Source: Psychrobacter jeotgali (lineage in GTDB: Bacteria; Pseudomonadota; Gammaproteobacteria; Pseudomonadales; Moraxellaceae). From it: a stretch of 64,000 nt of DNA. Below are positions 52,182-64,000 of the stretch, in pieces. Made by a program: the position numbers and the translations under genes. The stretch lies in NCBI RefSeq assembly GCF_904846315.1, contig NZ_CAJHAF010000001.1, positions 1,488,001-1,552,000 on the forward strand, read 5' to 3'. The notes below the pieces were generated by a model that saw only the letters and a program-made list of their open reading frames with translations, searched no databases and was not told the DNA's origin. Position 1 is the stretch's first letter. Each line of letters opens with the position of its first letter.

Positions 52182-52982
52182 TTAGAATGAAGGTTCGCTC
52201 TGAGCCTTTATTATAGAGGTTAGCAATAGATTGTCATCAGGATAAGTCAGTTTGATATTTTGGCGGCTACCTTCAACTAAGCGGATAGGTAAGTCTAAAT
52301 ACTCAAAAGCACTAGCTTCGTCAGTAATGCTCAGGTGCTGCTCTTTGACGTAAGACAGGACTCTATATAGTTGATCTACTCGAAAAACCTGCGGGGTTTG
52401 TGCTTGCCAAATACCAGTACGATCTATGGTATGTTTAGCATAACATTGCTGACTATTGTTTATACTATTAGTTTCATTATTACTTGAATGACTGTTAGCG
52501 CTATCTTGATGGTCAGCAGCTACATTAGCGTTAGAGAGCACATAAGACTGCTTTAGGGTATCAGCTACAGGAGCTGCCAAAATAGCCCCATAATGCTCAT
52601 GCATGGCCGATTCTATCACTTGATTTATATCAGTTTGGGGCACGGCAGGACGAGCGGCATCATGAATCAAAATGAGATCCGAGGGCTTTGCACCCGCTGC
52701 CATTATTGCCTCAACACCTGCGAATACCGACTGCCAACGCTCATTGCCGCCAAGCGTATAATAAACAGGCAAAGCAAAATTCAAAGTTCGTGCAATATCA
52801 TCATCACTAGCCACAACTAACCAGCAGTCAGTAATATAATCACTAGTTGCCAATCTGGCAACGCTACGCTGTAGTAACGTTTGGCCACCTAAAAGCACAT
52901 ACTGCTTAGGGATAGAGGCACCAAAACGGCTACCACGTCCAGCAGCGACAATCATGGCATAGACTTTAGGATTGGTGTTCAT
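52182..52982 (-). CDS. ispD: 2-C-methyl-D-erythritol 4-phosphate cytidylyltransferase
   Basis: A 266-residue enzyme of the MEP isoprenoid pathway that adds CMP to methylerythritol phosphate. The N-terminal MIVAAGRGSRFGASIPKQY loop binds CTP; LIHDAARPAVP and the TIDRTGIWQAQTPQVF segment complete the active site. It is about 30 residues longer than E. coli IspD because of a Ser/Asn/His-rich insert (about residues 155-185) between the AAPVADTLK strand and the conserved HTIDRTG. Last gene of the pyrG-kdsA-eno-ftsB-ispD order. No good ribosome site. Confidence 0.94.
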   Translation of the reverse strand: MNTNPKVYAMIVAAGRGSRFGASIPKQYVLLGGQTLLQRSVARLATSDYITDCWLVVASDDDIARTLNFALPVYYTLGGNERWQSVFAGVEAIMAAGAKPSDLILIHDAARPAVPQTDINQVIESAMHEHYGAILAAPVADTLKQSYVLSNANVAADHQDSANSHSSNNETNSINNSQQCYAKHTIDRTGIWQAQTPQVFRVDQLYRVLSYVKEQHLSITDEASAFEYLDLPIRLVEGSRQNIKLTYPDDNLLLTSIIKAQSEPSF

Positions 52983-53102
52983 ATTATGATATCGGACAGA
53001 GGGCGAAAGAAATAAATATTGTATGGATATTACTAACTAACACGCTAAAAACAAAGCATTATAAATATAATAACGTACTGACTAGCGACGAAACGGATAA
53101 AG

Positions 53103-53411
53103 TCACTGACTAGTGTGGGTCGTGGGTGCGGTAGAAACTTGTACGAAAGTCTCGTTAGGCTTTATCAAGCCTAGATCTAAACGAGCATGCTCCTCTACTG
53201 CCTCAAGCCCAGTCTTTAGATCATGGACATCGGTACGTAGCAAATCATTAGCCGCAGTCTGATTACTATTCAAGCGTTGCTGCTCACTAATCTGCACCTG
53301 CAGCTTGTTGTGCTCAAGTCGACCATTTTGACCAAACCAGTACTGATATTGCAGCCCTGATAGCACGGCAACCGCTAAAGCAAGTAGCATAAACTGGCTA
53401 AAATATTTCAT
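53103..53411 (-). CDS. ftsB: Cell division protein FtsB
   Basis: A 102-residue bitopic protein: a short cytoplasmic N-terminus, one membrane helix (residues 4-20), then a periplasmic coiled coil (LEHNKLQVQISEQQRLNSNQ) and the EEHARLDLGLIKPNETFV end typical of FtsB/DivIC. It joins FtsL and FtsQ in the divisome and helps activate FtsWI. Directly between eno and ispD, its normal place. Confidence 0.92.
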   Translation of the reverse strand: MKYFSQFMLLALAVAVLSGLQYQYWFGQNGRLEHNKLQVQISEQQRLNSNQTAANDLLRTDVHDLKTGLEAVEEHARLDLGLIKPNETFVQVSTAPTTHTSQ

Positions 53412-53488
53412 ATAATAATAACATCGAACAAGGTGAAAGGTATATAAAGCAAAGCGCTAATACTAATATTAGCACTTTGCTTCAGCAT

Positions 53489-55152
<1,664 letters not shown>

Positions 55153-57468
55153 TTATTTGGATACCGTATTATCGAGCTCCACTTCAGTTTTGAAGCGAGT
55201 TAAGCGCAGAGCGTTCATCAGTACAGAGATGGAGCTAAGCGCCATAGCTGCCGCAGCAATCATAGGATTTAAAAAGCCAAAGGCGGCAAGTGGAATACCT
55301 AGAGTATTATAAAGGAAGGCAAAAAATAAGTTTTGTTTGATATTACGTAGCGTGGCGTTAGCAATCTTTTGCGCCGCATCAATGTGCATAAGCGATTCCC
55401 CCATCAAACGAGCGGAGGCGCTATGCTGTGCTACGTCCGTACCTTCAAACATAGCAAAGCTGGCATCAGCGGTAGCCATGGCTGGCGCATCATTGACACC
55501 GTCCCCTGCCATAGCCACTTTGTGACCTGCTGTTTGTAGTTTGGCAATTTGACTGGCTTTATCACGGGGACTCATTTTACCGTAAGCGGCTTTAATCCCC
55601 AGCTGTGCTGCTACATGGTCAACTACCGATTGCTTATCACCACTCATCAAGATAACATCAATACCGGCGTCTTGAAGGGCCGTAATAGCCTGCGGCGTAT
55701 CCGACTTAAGATCATCAGCCAAAGCAAATGCACCTAGAGGCTCATCATTAATACTGATGGCGACGGTACTGGCAATTTGCCACACTTTAGGCATCAGCTT
55801 CGGTAAGGTTAAATTGGTATACTCTGCAGTACCCACTTTTACCATACCTAACCCTGCAATATTGGCTTGAATGCCTGCTCCTTTCACCACACTGATATCA
55901 GTAACCGGTAACAGTGGTAAATTACGCTCTTTGGCAGCATTGATAAGAGCCGTTGCTAAAGGATGACTAGCATGCGCTTCAACGCTTGCGGCAAGTTGCA
56001 AGACGTCATCTACTGCTAAAGATCTATCGACCATTACTTGATCAACGATAGTAGGTTTACCGATGGTCAAAGTGCCGGTTTTGTCGAGCACTACCGTATC
56101 AATATTACCAGCCGCTTCCAAACTTTGTGCGTCTTTGAACCAAACCCCATGGCGCGCTGCCACCCCCATTCCTGCCATAATGGCAGCTGGGGTAGCCAAA
56201 CCAAGCGCACATGGACAAGCAATAACCAACACTGATACCGCATGCATCAAAGCCGTATCTACCATACCCGTTAGCCACCAAGTCAGCCCAAAGGTAATTA
56301 TTGAGATAGCAACGACTACTGGTACGAAGATAGCTGTAACTCTATCAGCTATCCGAGCCAAATTAGCTTTTGAGCCCTGAGCGTCACTGAGCGCTTGCAC
56401 CATATCGCCAAGCTTAGTATCACTGCCCTTGGCACGGACTCGATATAACAAACTACCATTTTCAACCAAAGCGCCCGCTAACAACGCATCTCCAGGTTCT
56501 TTTTTGAGCGGTACGGACTCACCGGTTAAATGGCTCTCTACACACCAGCCACTACCGTCAACGACGATACCATCGGTGGCCACTCTGCTACCTTGCTTAG
56601 CCCGTAAGATATCATCTACTTGTACCTCTTGTAACGCCACGTTATGAAAATCACCGTTTGGCTGTTGCTGCTCAACCTCATCAGGAGTCAAAGATAATAA
56701 TAGATCGATACTGTTTAGGCTATGCTTTTTGGTACGATCTTCTAAATATTTTCCCGTACGCACAAAAGCAATAACCATCACCCCAGCTTCAAAATATACT
56801 GCTGGACCATGACCACCTGCATGAGAGCTTTGGAGTAAGCTATTGAGACTACCATCACCATGAGTAAGCCACAGATAAGTGGAATATGCCCAAATAGTTA
56901 CGGTACCAATGACTACCAGCACGTCCATATTGGCAAGACCACCTTTGATGGAAGCCCAAGCGCTCTTATAAAAAGGTAGTGCCAAACCAAACTGTACAAT
57001 AGTCGCTAGAATAAATTGTATCCAGACCGGCGGCATCCAAGCCATACCTTGACCCACCAGCATGCCTGCCATACCAAATAAAAACGGTACCAAACATACC
57101 CATAAAGCAATCAGTCGCCATGGCCATTCAGTCGCTGTATCTTCATCGGCTTGGGAAAATAAGGTATCACCTGCTTGCAAATTGGCGACAAAACCAGTCT
57201 TATTAACCCATTCAGTCACCTGTTCTGGCGTAGTCTCAGTAGGATCATAATCCACATTAGCCGTTTCGCCAGCAAAGTTTACGTTTACCTCATAGATCGC
57301 AGACTTCTTATTGAGCACTTTCTCGATTCGTGAAGCACAGGCCTGACACGTCATGCCCTCAATCGCCAGCTGTAGATGGGCACGTTCCGGCTGTAGTTGA
57401 GTATTCGATTGAATAGCGGTCTCAACGTCATAGGATTGATCGTTTGCGATGCGAGTAGAATCAGTCAT
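55153..57468 (-). CDS. copA: Copper-translocating P1B-type ATPase
   Basis: A 771-residue Cu(I) exporter in the inner membrane. One N-terminal HMA domain with GMTCQACASRIEK; eight membrane helices; the actuator loop HLTGESVPLKKE; the ion-binding CPC in VIACPCALGLATP; the phosphorylation site LDKTGTLTIG; the SHPLA nucleotide motif and GDGVNDAPAM. The CPC plus a single HMA domain indicates copper or silver. A CopZ-like gene and an HMA-like gene lie upstream on the same strand. A terminator between copZ and copA suggests at least partly separate transcription. Confidence 0.95.
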   Translation of the reverse strand: MTDSTRIANDQSYDVETAIQSNTQLQPERAHLQLAIEGMTCQACASRIEKVLNKKSAIYEVNVNFAGETANVDYDPTETTPEQVTEWVNKTGFVANLQAGDTLFSQADEDTATEWPWRLIALWVCLVPFLFGMAGMLVGQGMAWMPPVWIQFILATIVQFGLALPFYKSAWASIKGGLANMDVLVVIGTVTIWAYSTYLWLTHGDGSLNSLLQSSHAGGHGPAVYFEAGVMVIAFVRTGKYLEDRTKKHSLNSIDLLLSLTPDEVEQQQPNGDFHNVALQEVQVDDILRAKQGSRVATDGIVVDGSGWCVESHLTGESVPLKKEPGDALLAGALVENGSLLYRVRAKGSDTKLGDMVQALSDAQGSKANLARIADRVTAIFVPVVVAISIITFGLTWWLTGMVDTALMHAVSVLVIACPCALGLATPAAIMAGMGVAARHGVWFKDAQSLEAAGNIDTVVLDKTGTLTIGKPTIVDQVMVDRSLAVDDVLQLAASVEAHASHPLATALINAAKERNLPLLPVTDISVVKGAGIQANIAGLGMVKVGTAEYTNLTLPKLMPKVWQIASTVAISINDEPLGAFALADDLKSDTPQAITALQDAGIDVILMSGDKQSVVDHVAAQLGIKAAYGKMSPRDKASQIAKLQTAGHKVAMAGDGVNDAPAMATADASFAMFEGTDVAQHSASARLMGESLMHIDAAQKIANATLRNIKQNLFFAFLYNTLGIPLAAFGFLNPMIAAAAMALSSISVLMNALRLTRFKTEVELDNTVSK

Positions 57469-57666
57469 AGGTAAAGCTCGTCATAGTCTTATAGCTTCAT
57501 AACCCATTCACAATAAGGTTATAGAAGTTAAAGGCATAGCAGTGGAAGAAATAAATATTTATAAAACTTAGCTATTATTATACTTAAAAATATATTAACA
57601 ATATAGTTTAGATGGTTATCATCATCAACAATTCAAGGCTGCTATAGCGCTTAAAGTAGCCCACTA

Positions 57667-57692
57667 AAAAACCAGCTGAAATAGCTGGTTTA
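57667..57692 (-). terminator. Terminator after the CopZ-like gene
   Basis: On the - strand AACCAGCT-ATTTC-AGCTGGTT is followed by TTTTAG, about 50 bases past the stop. Confidence 0.78.
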
Positions 57693-57740
57693 ATATTAAA
57701 TGATTGAAAAATGGGTGAAAAAGGTTGGATAGGTCTAAAC

Positions 57741-57965
57741 TTATGAGTTAGCAACGGTAGCATCAAAGCCAGAATCATCGATAACCGCCGCAATCTCTTC
57801 AGCGCTGGTCTTACTATCGTCAAAAGTCACGGTAGCTTGATTTTCAGCAAGCTCAACACTAATAGTCATAATCCCATCAAGATCGGCAGTCACTTTATGA
57901 ACGCTCTCGACACACCCTTCACAGGTCATGCCATCAATTTTAATAATACGAGTTTGGTTTGCCAT
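57741..57965 (-). CDS. copZ: CopZ-like copper chaperone (HMA domain)
   Basis: A 74-residue stand-alone heavy-metal-associated domain of ferredoxin-like fold with the Cu(I)-binding motif GMTCEGC. It should carry copper in the cytoplasm and hand it to CopA, whose gene lies downstream. AAGGAG precedes the ATG. Strand and helix pattern (TRIIKIDGM... VESVHKVTAD... ISVELAENQATVTF) is complete. Confidence 0.9.
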   Translation of the reverse strand: MANQTRIIKIDGMTCEGCVESVHKVTADLDGIMTISVELAENQATVTFDDSKTSAEEIAAVIDDSGFDATVANS

Positions 57966-58190
57966 GTTAGGCTCCTTATTGTTATTTATTAAATTTTATT
58001 TATCGAATATTTATGCATTGAAAAAAGGTTATCATATAATAGTCAGCGATAACCAACATCAGTTATCTATACACTACGGTAAGCGATTTCAATATTAACA
58101 TCAAGTTCATTTAGTAAGCGTTTTATAAACCCTTCAGTAACGACTTACTCTTCAGTACGAATTAATCTGATGACAACCTGCCCTTTCTTT

Positions 58191-58442
58191 TTAATCATTA
58201 CGTGGGTTTTGCGGTGCATCAATAGGAAAGGGCTGGGTGACGTAATCAACCATACTGATCGCCGCAGTAAACGCATGAATACTGGTATCAGTATTGTCAT
58301 AACGTATCAGGGCGGTGTTACTAGCAGGCTCAAGCTCGATTGCAGTAACGCCTTTGATATTCTTGAGCGCAGTCATTACACTCTCCACCCCTTCGGCATC
58401 ATCGATATTTTCTATACTTACCTTTGCTGTCTGAATTGCCAT
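58191..58442 (-). CDS. HMA-like domain protein lacking the metal-binding cysteines
   Basis: An 83-residue protein with the same strand-helix-strand pattern as the neighbouring chaperone: AKVSIENIDDAEGVESVMTAL aligned with IIKIDGMTCEGCVESVHKV, then GVTAIELEPASNTALIRYD and a second helix. VESV is kept, but both Cys are gone (to Asp and Gly), and there is no other Cys in the protein. It cannot bind Cu(I) in the usual way; a scaffold, regulator or decoy role is possible. AGGGAA precedes the ATG. It starts 41 bases past the kdsA stop, so it is likely in the kdsA transcript. Confidence 0.72.
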   Translation of the reverse strand: MAIQTAKVSIENIDDAEGVESVMTALKNIKGVTAIELEPASNTALIRYDNTDTSIHAFTAAISMVDYVTQPFPIDAPQNPRND

Positions 58443-58483
58443 AACTGTATTCCCTATAAATTTTTATATAATTATTTTATGTA

Positions 58484-61349
<2,866 letters not shown>

Positions 61350-61477
61350 CTATCGGTAGTTGGTAAAAGAGGATTTTACTAAAAATACGCTGTGAAATAT
61401 AGGACAAAACTTAAACTGGCTTAAATTTTCTGCAGCCAATAGGTTTAGGCCTCATCTATCAGCAGATTTAGATCAAT

Positions 61478-61512
61478 AAAAAAAGACTCATCCTCAAGGG
61501 ATAAGTCTTTTA
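61478..61512 (-). terminator. Terminator after the first porin gene
   Basis: On the - strand AAAAGACTTATCC and GGATGAGTCTTTT form a long stem with one mismatch, followed by a T-run. Confidence 0.85.
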
Positions 61513-61553
61513 TCTAAGCAAGGTTTATTATAACATTTATATAGAAGATTAAT

Positions 61554-62750
61554 TTAGAATTTATATTCTAAACCGCCACCAAAGGCGAACACCTCAATAT
61601 CAGATTCAATATTGGCATAGCGCTCATATTGATTATTATCAGCGTCCACACCTTTTATTTTACCTACTGCCACATAATCAGCTGAGTTTTTGCCGATATA
61701 AGCATGAGCTGTGATATTCTTTTTAAAATCATAAGTACCGCCAAGTACTATTTGATCAGAATTAGAATCATCATAGCCATTTAAGTTGTCTGTCTTATTG
61801 TACTGAAGATAAACAGAAGCTGGTTTGGCAAAATTCTCTAAATTCATCTTTCCGCTAACCACTAAGCCTTTCTCTTTTTTAGACCCTTTAAAGTCATAGT
61901 CAGCTTGTTGATACATCAGTCCCAAAGTTACCGGCGCTGGCAAGGCAAAATACTTATCAACATCCGCTGTTATCTCTCCACGAATAACGTCGCCGCCATA
62001 GCCCACATTTTTTCTACGGGGTTTATTGGGGTTGGCTAGATCTAAGATTCTGATCTTATCATTAATATCCATATCTTTACTATAAGCCAGACCTAGAGTA
62101 TAGCCAGCCTCCGGCTCATATAATAGCGCAGTAGCAAAACCATCTTGATCACTATCATCATCAGATCCAAAGCTTTCATCAGCAGCGTACTGTAGCCTCA
62201 ACTCTAAGGGTATATCTTGGTATTTAGGTGAAATCCATACTATAGAATTACTTTGCCGCGAATCATCAAGCATATTTAGTGCTCTAAGCTCATCTTCACT
62301 TTTTAGCTTACTGTCTCCTAGATTATCGAGATAACCTTCGGTAACGATAGATTTATCCACTTCACCAAGTACGGATGAGTTACGGCCCACACGGATTTGA
62401 CCAAACGTCTTATTATCTAGCCCTAAATAAGTATCTCGACTTTTAAAGGTTTTGTCATCACCATCAACACTAGTACCATATTCTAGTTTATAAATGACAT
62501 CAGTATTTTCAGTCATAGCCTCAGAACCTCTAAGACCTATACGAGATCCATGCGAATTAAGCTCTATGGTATTCTCGTCATAGTTATCTAAAGCTTCGGT
62601 GGTTTCATTGGGACCAAGACGGGTATTTATATCTGCTTGGGCATTAATATAATCAGCAGTAAGAAATATTTTACCATAAAATTTTGGAGCTGCTTGAGCA
62701 GTAGATAGGGATAGCGCAGCAATAGCGGTGGCTAAGAGTAGTTTTTTCAT
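61554..62750 (-). CDS. Outer-membrane porin
   Basis: A 398-residue Gram-negative general porin: signal peptide MKKLLLATAIAALSLSTAQA, then alternating beta strands starting PKFYGKIFLTADYI, with SHGSRIGLRGSEAM, VIYKLEYG, RDTYLGL and RVGRNSS (loop 3 region), ending in an aromatic residue (GGGLEYKF), the BAM recognition signal. It forms trimeric 16-strand beta barrels for diffusion of small solutes. A close paralogue lies immediately upstream on the same strand. Specificity unknown. Confidence 0.92.
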   Translation of the reverse strand: MKKLLLATAIAALSLSTAQAAPKFYGKIFLTADYINAQADINTRLGPNETTEALDNYDENTIELNSHGSRIGLRGSEAMTENTDVIYKLEYGTSVDGDDKTFKSRDTYLGLDNKTFGQIRVGRNSSVLGEVDKSIVTEGYLDNLGDSKLKSEDELRALNMLDDSRQSNSIVWISPKYQDIPLELRLQYAADESFGSDDDSDQDGFATALLYEPEAGYTLGLAYSKDMDINDKIRILDLANPNKPRRKNVGYGGDVIRGEITADVDKYFALPAPVTLGLMYQQADYDFKGSKKEKGLVVSGKMNLENFAKPASVYLQYNKTDNLNGYDDSNSDQIVLGGTYDFKKNITAHAYIGKNSADYVAVGKIKGVDADNNQYERYANIESDIEVFAFGGGLEYKF

Positions 62751-62807
62751 GGAGAGATCTCTATTTAGGACTTCAGCGATAGGCTGTGAAACTTAGCAAC
62801 TAAAAAT

Positions 62808-62834
62808 TATTAAGGTATATTTATTAAGGTATAT
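62808..62834. repeat. Tandem 14-bp repeat upstream of the first porin gene
   Basis: TTATTAAGGTATAT occurs twice in a row about 60-85 bp before the porin start codon, where promoter or regulator sites would lie. Confidence 0.5.
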
Positions 62835-62977
62835 ATAGTCACTAGTGTCGGAAATTATCTTAGACGACATTTATCATCGAATTCGTAATTTACCTTCCAG
62901 CCTATCACTTTTAAAATAGTTTGCAATACCCTTACTTGCATAGTTGATTTGAAATGCAATAAGTACAAAATCTAGTG

Positions 62978-64000
62978 CTAAAAAAGATACTCTAAACCGC
63001 CACCAACAGCGAAGACATCGATATCTGCTACTGATCTCGTAGGATCCATAGGACTGGTATAGTCGGCTGAGTTCTGGCCGATATAAGCATGAGCAATAAT
63101 GTTGTCTTTAAACTGGTATTCACCACCCAGTACAATCTGATCCGAATCATTATTACTGATACCATTTAGATTGTCTGTCTTATTGTACTGTAAATAGACC
63201 GTGGTGGGTTTAGCAAAGTTATTCAGTGCCATCTTACCGCTGACTATTAGACCTTTTTCTTTCTTAGAACCTCTAAAGTCATAATCAGCTTGCTGATAGA
63301 CAGCGCCTAAAGTTATAGGCGTGCCTAGGTCGATATATTTATCCAAATCGACAGTTAAAGTACCGCGAATAGCATCACCGCCATAACTGACTCTACCCTC
63401 AACATTATCGTCAGTGACAAAATCTAAAGTGTTGATACTACCACTAGCCTCGATATCTTTACTGTAAGCAAGGCCGGCAGTATAGGCTGCTTTAGCAAGC
63501 TTTATTGATGCTCCATAACCGTCTTCATTATTATCGAAACTCTCGCCAGCGACATATTGAACGACCAACTGTAAGTCGTTGTACTCAGGAGCAATCCATA
63601 ATGCCGAATTGTCTGAGCGTGTATAATCAAGCATATTTAGAGCAGCAGCACCTCCACTATCATTGAGGGTACGTTTACCTAAATTATCCCAGTAAGCTCT
63701 AGTAACCATAGGTTCGTACACATAGCTGAAGACCGAGGAGTTGCGACCAAAGCGAAACTCGCCATAGTCTTGATTGTTTAATCCTAAATAAGTATCACGA
63801 CTTTGAAAGGTTCTATCCTCGCCATCAATCTCAATGCCATACTCTAATCGATAAACGACATCAGTATTGGTCGTCATAGCCTCAGAGCCTCTCAAGCCTA
63901 TCCTAGAGAAGTTTGAATTGATCTGAAATGAGTCTTCATCAAAATCTTTAGTAGCATTGATACGCTGATCATAGTCTGCTTCACTATTGATATAATCCAT
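62978..64000 (-). CDS. Outer-membrane porin, second tandem copy (N-terminus beyond window)
   Basis: 340 residues are visible, and the frame runs off the right edge. Residue 1 of the visible part (MDYINSEAD) aligns with TADYINAQAD of the downstream paralogue, so only the signal peptide and the first strand, some 30 residues, are missing. Shared landmarks: NFSRIGLRGSEAM, VVYRLEYG, SRDTYLGL, YGGDAIRGT, GSKKEKGLIVSGK, ending GGGLEYLF. The loops differ in length and charge, so the two porins probably differ in selectivity. Confidence 0.9.
   Translation of the reverse strand: MDYINSEADYDQRINATKDFDEDSFQINSNFSRIGLRGSEAMTTNTDVVYRLEYGIEIDGEDRTFQSRDTYLGLNNQDYGEFRFGRNSSVFSYVYEPMVTRAYWDNLGKRTLNDSGGAAALNMLDYTRSDNSALWIAPEYNDLQLVVQYVAGESFDNNEDGYGASIKLAKAAYTAGLAYSKDIEASGSINTLDFVTDDNVEGRVSYGGDAIRGTLTVDLDKYIDLGTPITLGAVYQQADYDFRGSKKEKGLIVSGKMALNNFAKPTTVYLQYNKTDNLNGISNNDSDQIVLGGEYQFKDNIIAHAYIGQNSADYTSPMDPTRSVADIDVFAVGGGLEYLF

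Overview
The window looks like chromosomal DNA of a Gram-negative gammaproteobacterium of the Moraxellaceae, most probably Psychrobacter. The grounds are the moderately AT-rich sequence, gene orders shared with Pseudomonas-type gammaproteobacteria (hda-perM next to purM-purN; pyrC-rnt; pyrG...kdsA...eno-ftsB-ispD), the long form of isocitrate lyase, Ser/Asn/Asp-rich linkers in housekeeping proteins, and GTAGGGTGCGC-type small dispersed repeats. The genus assignment is inference from gene content, not a database result.

Layout. 1-9.1 kb: FAD oxidoreductase (cut by the left edge) and a short-chain dehydrogenase, an aspartate aminotransferase, two near-identical tRNA-Asn genes, a ribbon-helix-helix protein, a lipoprotein, tRNA-Ser, a GAPDH-family enzyme and a Pif1/RecD-like helicase. 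9.4-14.6 kb: an alcohol-oxidation block on the + strand (ExaC-type aldehyde dehydrogenase, AdhP-type alcohol dehydrogenase, DUF779 protein, GMC oxidoreductase). 14.7-21.1 kb: small accessory genes (DUF2798, NERD-zinc finger, pirin, YceI, secreted metallo-hydrolase, Tat-exported flavin oxidase, an 11-residue-repeat coiled-coil protein). 21.6-26.5 kb: the accessory highlight, a PAAR effector with a putative immunity gene and a Sel1 lipoprotein gene, followed by a second copy of [toxin tail - immunity - Sel1] whose toxin gene survives only as its last 60 codons, cut off next to a 150-bp MITE-like element.

26.8-50.4 kb is mostly core metabolism: transketolase, SerS, Dps, Hda, PerM, PurM/PurN, a succinate-semialdehyde dehydrogenase with a LysR regulator, isocitrate lyase, a CYTH-CHAD protein, an L,D-transpeptidase, ArgG, PyrC and RNase T. 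50.6-64 kb: a small basic membrane protein, tRNA-Glu, a membrane-anchored BLUF photoreceptor, then the pyrG-kdsA-eno-ftsB-ispD cluster read leftward. Between kdsA and eno this cluster carries a copper block: a cysteine-less HMA-like protein, a CopZ-like chaperone and a CopA ATPase. Two tandem porin genes lie at the right edge, the second cut by it.

How the genes work together. The dehydrogenase block can take primary alcohols through aldehydes to acids, and isocitrate lyase allows growth on the resulting C2 units. The PAAR locus fits an antibacterial type VI secretion cargo cassette that has undergone tandem duplication and decay; no T6SS structural genes lie in the window, so delivery must be encoded elsewhere. 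Many genes end in clear intrinsic terminators, several of them shared by convergent genes.
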